The notes below the pieces were generated by a model. The model was not told the origin of the DNA, did no database searches, and was given only the letters and a program-made list of their open reading frames with translations. From NCBI GenBank assembly GCA_015143295.1, contig CM026565.1, forward strand, positions 28,962,052 through 29,026,051: a DNA stretch of 64,000 nucleotides, given 5' to 3'. This stretch comes from Tetracentron sinense (Eukaryota; Streptophyta; Magnoliopsida; Trochodendrales; Trochodendraceae). The position numbers and the translations under genes are program-made. Below are positions 57,219-64,000 of this stretch, in pieces. Position 1 is the first letter of the stretch, and each line of letters starts with the position of its first letter.

Positions 57219-57712
57219 GGGGCCATTAAAAAGATTTTGCAGCCATATATTTTATTTATTTTTGGGTTGGATTTGTAGCCAATTTTTTATTTTTAATTAT
57301 TCTTCACCTGTATTTTAAAATGGGCACGTGTCAGATTTTTATTAACGTGTGAGATTTGATACCAAAAGTTGTATATAGCTCTCTGCCTATATGATTTGTG
57401 CTTTTCATCAGCGTCAGACATTGAGGTTTGGTGTGCCTTATTCGTAAAATGTCACATCTAACTTATACTAATACTTAACATCGAAATTCGAAACAAGTTT
57501 TTTTTTTTTTTCTACAAATAGACTCCGTGGTATTTCAGAAAATACATTAGGTACCCTAAATTTGAAAATATTAATATTTACCCCACTTCCATTATTAACC
57601 ATTAGTCAACTGACATAATTATAATGTAAGTAGTACGAAATATCAAAAATGTCTTCTACTAAAGTTGTCATTTTTCACTTTATAAGAAATCACCCTCATT
57701 TTAAAATGAAAT

Positions 57713-58601
57713 GAAGCCAAATCCTTTGCGGGGGGGTGTCATTTTTTACACCCCTTAAGGTGACCAGTGTCCTTTTTGACACATCTTAAATGGGGTTAGA
57801 TTCACCCACCCATCCTTGTTTTTTTTTTTAAAAAAATATTAATTCTTTTTTAAAAAATTTAAAAACTGTTTTAAAGGTTTTTTTAATATTAAAATATTTG
57901 AAAAAATAATTAATATTAAAAAAAAAATCAAGGATCGGCGATGAACCCAAGGTGTGAGTAAATCTAACCCCATTTAAGGGTGTCAAAAAAGGACACGTAA
58001 CTACCTCAAAGGGTGTCAAAAAGGACACGTGGCCACCTCAATGGTTCACACGCCCATCCCTGGGTTTTTTTGATAAAAAATATTAATTCTTTTTTAAAAA
58101 TATTTTAATATTAAAAAAACCTTAAAAACAGTTTTTAAATTAAAAAAAAATGAATTAACGTTTAAAAAATGAATTAATATTTTAAAAAAAAAAACAAGGA
58201 TAAGTGAGTGAACCCTAGGGGTGGGTGAATCTTAACCACAGTTAAGGGGTGTCAAAAGGGACACGTGGCTACTTCAACGGGTGTCAAAAAGGACATGTGG
58301 CCACCCATTGGGTTCACCCGCCCATCCTTGGTTTTTTAAAAGAAAATATTAATTCTTTTTAAAATTATTTTAATATTAAAAAAGCCTTAAAAACAACTTT
58401 TAAATTTTTTTAAAAAAATTTATATTTAGAAGGAAATAAAACAAGGATGGGCGGGTGAACCCTAGGGGTGTGTGAATCTAACCCCATCTAAGGGGTGTCA
58501 AAAAGGACACATAGCTACCTCAAGGGGTGTCAAGAAGGACACGTGACCACCTCAAGGGCTGTCAAAAAAGACACGTGGCCACTCCTAGAGGATTTGACTT
58601 C
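57713..58601. mobile_element. Composite MULE-type MITE with three tandem units
   Basis: Outer ends GAAGCCAAATCC and, inverted, GAAGTCAAATCC. Inside are three successive cassettes, each with CACCCrCCCATCCyTGG, an A/T hairpin, an inverted CAAGGAT segment, and GTGTCAAAAAGGACACGTGG blocks repeated two or three times. The simple relatives are single fold-backs of 270-390 bp. No 9-bp duplication; the immediate flanks are themselves inverted. Confidence 0.6.
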
Positions 58602-59357
58602 ATTTAAAAATGAGGGGCCAATTTCGTATATGAAAAAAATGGAAAATGACAAATTTAGTAGAGAAGACACTTTTGATAATTCATACCATTTTATCACATA
58701 ACATTATCATTCTGTTAGTTGATTAACGGTCAACTGATGGAAGGGGTGTAAGTGTTATTATTTTGAAAAGTAGGGATACATAATGTATTTCCAAAAACAT
58801 GAGCGGGTCTATGTGTATTTTCGTCAAACCTTAGTGGGTGTAATTGTATTTTTTTTTTACTTAACTTACTGCCGCATTACACTGTGTCTAATGTGCAGTC
58901 CTCATTAGTCGATGCTACCATTGTTACCACATGTCAACTGTAGTTAAGGTTCAATCACTCTTAGGATTAAGCAACTAACCTTGAGTGTCAAAAAACAAAA
59001 AAAATAAAAATATTAACTATAATTTTCTTAAGTTTAACCATAATTAAAGGAGTATCAAAAGAGACATGTGACCATGGCATTAGACTTTATAGTCTAATGT
59101 GTGGTGTACTAATCACTGCATTTTTTTTTTGTTTTGTTTTATAATAACCCATTCAAATGTTACCTATATGCCTGCCAAGGTGTACCCCCTCTTATGAGAG
59201 TGGTCTGCATCAAGTCTCATAAAAGAAAAATATCTCTTAAAATGCTTTGGAAAGCATAAGTCCATTTTTCATTGATAACATCTACCTACATACCGATAGA
59301 AAAATGATTTACGGAGAAGTTACCTTGAATCCTCATTGAGGATTATATAGATATCAA

Positions 59358-60524
59358 AGAAATTGAATATCATTGATTGACTTGAATGATTTATAAAAAT
59401 TGAAATAGAGTTTAAATAGATAATTCACGATATCTAAAGTGGAAGGAAACCTCAATCAAATCAAATCAAATCTAATATTCCCTGATATTTTTCATTCAAA
59501 TTCAAAGAACCTTGTGATGAGATACGGTTTATCTCATTACATTTTATTATCCTCTCCTATTCTCTATCACCCTCCCGCAATTGCATGATCATTTGGAGAA
59601 TGGGCATGCAATTGGTTAAATCAATAATGTCATAATTATGATTTTATCTTTGTTGTTTCGCTGAAAAATCCAATCGTGCATGTTGGAGGTCACCGCCTAA
59701 CTGTGAAGTCCATAACTGTCACATCCCGCTCATTTTAGAGTATGTCGGAGTTGGTGGCCCATTAGATCGGCTATATGATCTCTTCCCAAAATAACACAAA
59801 GTTTGACCCACGATTTGAAGAAAAACTCTTATTGGAGAGATCTTCAATACTGTTTCCAAAGAGGTGATCTTTTCCCTCCCAATTACTGAAGGACGGAACG
59901 TGTCAACGAGTGGAGTTGTCGAAACAAGTCATCACTACCACACCACTTGAACCACTTACCTCACAAGCTTACCGCTACCAGTAGTTTTGGAGTCTCGGTA
60001 TTCGTTCCTTCTAAAAGCCGCCTGTACGAAAGCCAAAAGTGATAAGCGAGTCAAAGCGGAATTGAGTTGGAGACTTTCCTTACTTTCTTCACTTAAAAGC
60101 CGAAAAACAAGGAGTTCTACGAGTGCCGAAAGTAGAGATTGTAAGGTGTGAATATGAGAATTGAATGTTGTAGAGGTATAAAAGCGAATGATATGATTTT
60201 TTTTATTTGAAAAAAAAACTAAAAGTTTCACGCCCGGTGAACGGTGACGGCACCACCTATCGGAAAGAGAAAAATAGCTAAATGGTCACCAAATGATCGG
60301 TGACTCTGATACCATAAAAAAACTGAATATTATTGATTGACTTGAATGATTTACAAGGATCAAAATATGGTTTAAATAAATTATTCATGATTCCTAAAAT
60401 AGAAGGAAACCTCAATCAAATCTAATATTCCTTAATATTTTTAATTCAAATTCAAATAACCTTGTGATGAGATACATGATATATCTTATCACACTTTATT
60501 ATCTTACCTTATTCTTTATCTTCA
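59358..60524 (-). mobile_element. Miniature LTR (TRIM-like) element nested in another LTR
   Basis: Two about 205-bp direct repeats (59363-59569 and 60324-60524) share GATTGACTTGAATGATTTA and CCTTGTGATGAGATAC. On the minus strand, PBS TGGTATCAGAGT (60314-60303) and polypurine GCGGGAGGG (59578-59570) sit at the expected sides. The internal region is about 0.75 kb with no gag or pol. The flanks rejoin into the LTR of the outer element (GATATCA .. TATGAGTCTC). Confidence 0.65.
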
Positions 60525-60904
60525 TATGAGTCTCAACATTGAAACATAATCAAATCAAATCTAAATTTTTTTTGATAATTATCACACACACACACACACT
60601 CACGCACACCACACATACAACCCCAATCTCAACTCAAGCCTATAATCAAATCTAATATTTGATACTATTCTATTTCAAATTCAAATTTACCTAGAGATGA
60701 GATGAGATACGATATATATCTTCAAACCTTATTACACTACTCTATATTCTCTAAAATTATCTCTAATATCCTCCCGCAATTGCATGATCCTTTGAAGAAA
60801 GATCTTGCTGTTATTACAAATAAAAAAGTAGTCCGAGATCATTGAGCTTTGCTGAAAAGTTTTCGGAAAATCCAATTGTACTTATTGGTGGTTGATCGGT
60901 GCTA

Positions 60905-62225
60905 AATGTTATATATAAAAGCACCTCAAACTTAACTTGTTAATCATTTAGAGTAATTGTTTGTATTATTTATGTTACTTGATAGTTTTAATTTGTTTCA
61001 GGTTCATGCGAAAAAAAGAGTATAAAATACGAGAGTTTAAAAGCATTAAAGGCTCAGAAGGATCTCAGGAATAAAAAGTGAAGAAAGCAGGAGCAAAAGC
61101 CAAAGCAAATAGAGAATTCTGCCTTGGGGGATCGATCGCTCAATGAGGGGTGATCGATCGCCCCTCTGTGTTTTTGAGATCATTAAGCTGCGAGAAAAAC
61201 CTCATTTTTGGCCCAATTTGATTATTTTTTAAGGCTCAAATTCGTAGGGAAAAGAGAAAAGATGAGTTATACCCCAATTAGAAGTCTTTATTGTATAAGG
61301 ACTCTATCTTTCTCTCTTTCTCTATAAAATGAGAGATTTCTTGTAGAGATTCCATTATTATCATTATTATTAGAGAATTTGGTAGAGATTTTGGATCTGA
61401 AGAAGAAAAGTTCTGGAGATCAAGGAAGTCATGAAGAAAAGTGTTGCAGCTTTGTCTATAAAGATATTGCATTCCTCCCTCGCGATGAACTAATTTCCAT
61501 TCTAGGGTTTCGATAAAACCCTAGCCAAGTAACTGTGTCATTTTATTTTGTTTTTATTTAGATTCTCTGAATTGTAAAACATTGATTGCATAATGAGAGA
61601 GTTGTTTTAACAACCGGATTTATTTATTTATATTTGATTTCAATGAAATTTTCAACCTTGTCTTAGGTTTTATGAAATTGGAATTAAAATCACTTGTGTT
61701 AATTTTCGTTAGAATTTAAACATAGGTTTTATGCAATTATTTTAATATATCAAGAGATTAAATTCGAAGATATTTTATGTCAAGGGAAGACGAGTGATTA
61801 CACAACTGTAGATTAGTGTGTATCATTCGTGCTAACCGAAGATACGATATGTTTAGGGCTTGATCCCTTGAACTTTTCTAGATCAGTTGAGAGATGACGT
61901 GCTGTCACTCTAACTAGAATGTTTGCAATTTAAGAGATTAAGATAAATTCAAAATAGGGGCTGGTTAATCTGTTAGGGGTGAATTTTAAAACCCTAGATT
62001 TTCTCTTCCAAATGATTTAAAATCATTAATTGATAGTTTAATTTAGAAATCTCCTTTAATTAGTTTAATTAATTGTTTTAGTTAATCAAGCAAAATTCAA
62101 TTACTTATTTTATTAGTTTAAAATTAATCTGAATAAAAGGCAACGAAACCAGCACAGTCCTCAGAGGAACGATATCCTTACTAGTATTATTCTACGGAAT
62201 TATTACTAAGAATGAATAATTTAAG
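60905..62225 (+). mobile_element. LTR-like insertion (about 1.3 kb)
   Basis: Interrupts the internal region of the miniature element: TTGATCGGTG on the left and GATCAGTGATC on the right suggest a near-duplicated target. Contains GGATCGATCGCTC and GTGATCGATCGCCC, a TCTATAAAATGAGAG promoter-like box, and an end region AGTCCTCAGAGGAACGATA typical of some gypsy LTRs. Exact termini not determined. Confidence 0.45.
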
Positions 62226-62932
62226 ATTGACTGACGATCAGTGATCATCGCCAGTCTGTAAAATCCATCATTGTCGTATTTCACTCATCTTAGAGTCTGT
62301 CGGAAACTGCGCTCCACTAGAGCAAACTGTCATGATCTCTCTTAATAGCACATAAAGAGAAACCGACTAGTCATTTGAAGGAAAAAAAAAACTCAGAGGT
62401 ATTAATGATAAAGAGATTTTAGCTAGAGTTGGTGATGACTACAACTTTAAGGGGGGGGGGGGAATGGTTTGAACCGGATGGACGAAACTGTCGCTCGTCG
62501 GAAAATAAAATTAAAAGAAAGAAAAAAATCAAAATAAGGTCTGATTGACCCGCTCTGATACCATGATTAAAAAAAAAGATTTATTGAGATTTCTTGAGTG
62601 ATTATAATGAATCCTCATTGAGGATTATATAGAGATCATATAAGTCTCAACATAGAAATACAATCATATCAAATCAAATCTAATATTTGATATTATTATA
62701 TTTCAAATTCAAATTTACCTAAATATGAGATGAGATACGGTGTATCTCATCACATCTTATTACACCATATATTATATGTTAATGCTTTTTTAACAAAAAA
62801 AAGTATGTGAGGCGAGAGTTAAGGCTACACATTTGGCCAAACTTGCCTAGGAAATCTCTGGGGAAATCTCTGGTGAGTATGTTTGGACTCAATAGATCGG
62901 TTTGAGATTGTTCTTGAGTGATTGAGATTTGG

Positions 62933-63197
62933 CAGGGGCGGAGCTAAGAATCTCTTGGAGGGGGAGGGGGGCGAACAATGGGGGTTTGGGGGTGTAGCCC
63001 CCCAAAAAATTTTAGAGGGTCAAGTTCATAGGTCATCGCATCTGTTTGTGTCCAGTTGTAAGTGAAATATTTTTTAGAAAGTTTAGGGAGGCTAGAGTGG
63101 CCATTTCTCCTCGGCTTTGCCCCTCTATAATGCTACATCCCCAGTAATACTGTATGTTTTTTTTTTCAAAATTTCAGGGGAGGCTGAAGCCCCCCTA
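62933..63197 (+). mobile_element. hAT-like CAGGGGCGGAGC-family element, left part
   Basis: CAGGGGCGGAGCTAAG start, then GGGGGTGTAGCCCCCC and GGCTGAAGCCCCCC. Interrupted at 63198 by the LTR element, so its right end would lie outside the window. Related to 43993-44587. Confidence 0.5.
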
Positions 63198-64000
63198 TGT
63201 TAGCCTTTAGATTTTTGATCTAAGATAACATCTTTGATTTTGATGATAACACAATAATAGAATGACATTTGTGTTACTAATATTTTATTGAAATTAAGTG
63301 TAATTCAACTTATGAAGAACATTAGCACATCATCTAAGACAAAAAAGATGAAAATAACAATCAAGCAAGAAAGACTCTCTATCAAGCTATAAGAAAACAA
63401 TTGGATCAAGTTGAGCACATTGAAGATCATGTTCAAAGTCAAAGTTGGATCTTGAAACTAGTGAAGAAATCTACTCAAGATCAAGATTGAAATTGGAGAC
63501 TCTCAAGAAGGTTTTATAGTTTATTATTTAATCTTTGAGAGTACTTAGGATTTATGTAAGAAATCCTCAAAGTTTGATCGGTTGAATTGCTCAATACTTA
63601 GATTGATCATAGGTGTCTTAAGACATATTGAATATCAATCTAAGGACCTAAAACATGATAAATATTTTGTTAAAGATAAAAGAATAGACCAAGGAAATCA
63701 TGCCTATCAATTTGGTTAAGAGTAAATGAGTTTTCTGTAAAAATACAGAGGACTCGTTGACGAGTGGGACTGTGGTCTCAGCACTCAGTCGACTAGTAAA
63801 GAAATAGTAGCTGCAGATTAAATTTTATAGCTTCACTCATCAATGACTGCTTGTGGCAAACGCCCACAGCTGGTTTTTAACGGCTCTTTTATTTAGGTTG
63901 ATGCATCAAATAGCTATCTTGTTACAAGAACTATAAATAAGATTGATTTATGAATGAAATTTAGAACTTCTATCATTCCAATCACTCTAAAGCTTAGACT
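63198..64000 (+). mobile_element. Copia-like LTR, start of an element running off the window
   Basis: TGTTAGCCTTTAG start, then TTTGATTTTGATGATAACAC, close to the beginning of the solo LTR at 50814 (TTTTGATGATAACATGATAA), with CTCGTTGACGAGTGG and CAGTCGACTAG motifs before an AACTATAAATAAG promoter-like box near 63930. Cannot be classed as solo or full-length here. Confidence 0.6.

Larger units (their letters stand above)
59295..62785 (-). mobile_element. Miniature LTR retrotransposon, nested and expanded
   Basis: On the minus strand the right LTR (about 62567-62785) is followed immediately by the primer-binding site TGGTATCAGAGC (62566-62555), complementary to initiator Met-tRNA. The left LTR is split: about 59295-59357 and 60525-60769, next to the polypurine GCGGGAGG (60777-60770). 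The LTRs share GAATCCTCATTGAGGATTAT and GATGAGATACG-type blocks. No gag or pol. Internal sequence is interrupted by another LTR-like block (60905-62225). Ends are approximate. Confidence 0.6.

Noticed and set aside
59956-60231. 91-codon minus-strand frame
   Set aside because: Lies within the miniature LTR element, just downstream of its primer site; no similarity to gag or any known domain.

Overview
This is nuclear DNA from a flowering plant, probably a dicot-type angiosperm. The signs are spliced genes with GT-AG introns, a plastid-targeted DnaJ, and very heavy loading with Helitrons, hAT, MULE and Harbinger MITEs, SINEs and LTR fragments. The species cannot be read from the sequence. There are no bacterial operons, CRISPR arrays or origins.

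Three real genes were found, all on the minus strand. From right to left they are a six-exon adenine phosphoribosyltransferase (37084-42440), a five-exon CUE-domain protein (10800-17815), and the first three exons of a chloroplast DnaJ (406-6800) whose 3' part lies beyond base 1. From memory, the Arabidopsis counterparts are the consecutive loci At1g80050 (APT2), At1g80040 (CUE) and At1g80030 (DJA7), so this looks like conserved microsynteny stretched by transposons. The genes do unrelated jobs (purine salvage, ubiquitin binding, plastid chaperoning). The CUE gene carries an apparent one-base frameshift in exon 2.

Everything else is transposon-derived or unassigned, and no intact transposase or gag-pol was recognised. 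Introns and flanks hold a family of hAT-like elements (8-bp target duplications, ends near CAnnGTT) whose arms are iterations of one short word that differs from copy to copy: 3100-3871, 7113-8053, 8065-8395, 13009-16376 and 38715-39184. One of these, in CUE intron 1, is split by a 2,980-bp solo LTR full of the palindrome TTAACCATGGTTAA.

The 18-27 kb interval has MULE-type fold-back MITEs with 9-bp duplications, two small retroposons, and a 2.86-kb candidate Helitron carrying a decayed lectin-receptor-kinase fragment and a second unidentified exon. The 27-37 kb interval has LTR pieces, minisatellites, split SINE and MITEs. The 42.5-54 kb interval has a four-layer nest of MITEs, a SINE, broken PPR and RNase H fragments, two small Helitrons and two larger tandem ones, one of them split by a solo LTR. 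The 55-64 kb interval has inverted-repeat elements, a composite MULE array, a nest of miniature LTR elements, and the start of a copia-like LTR running off the window.
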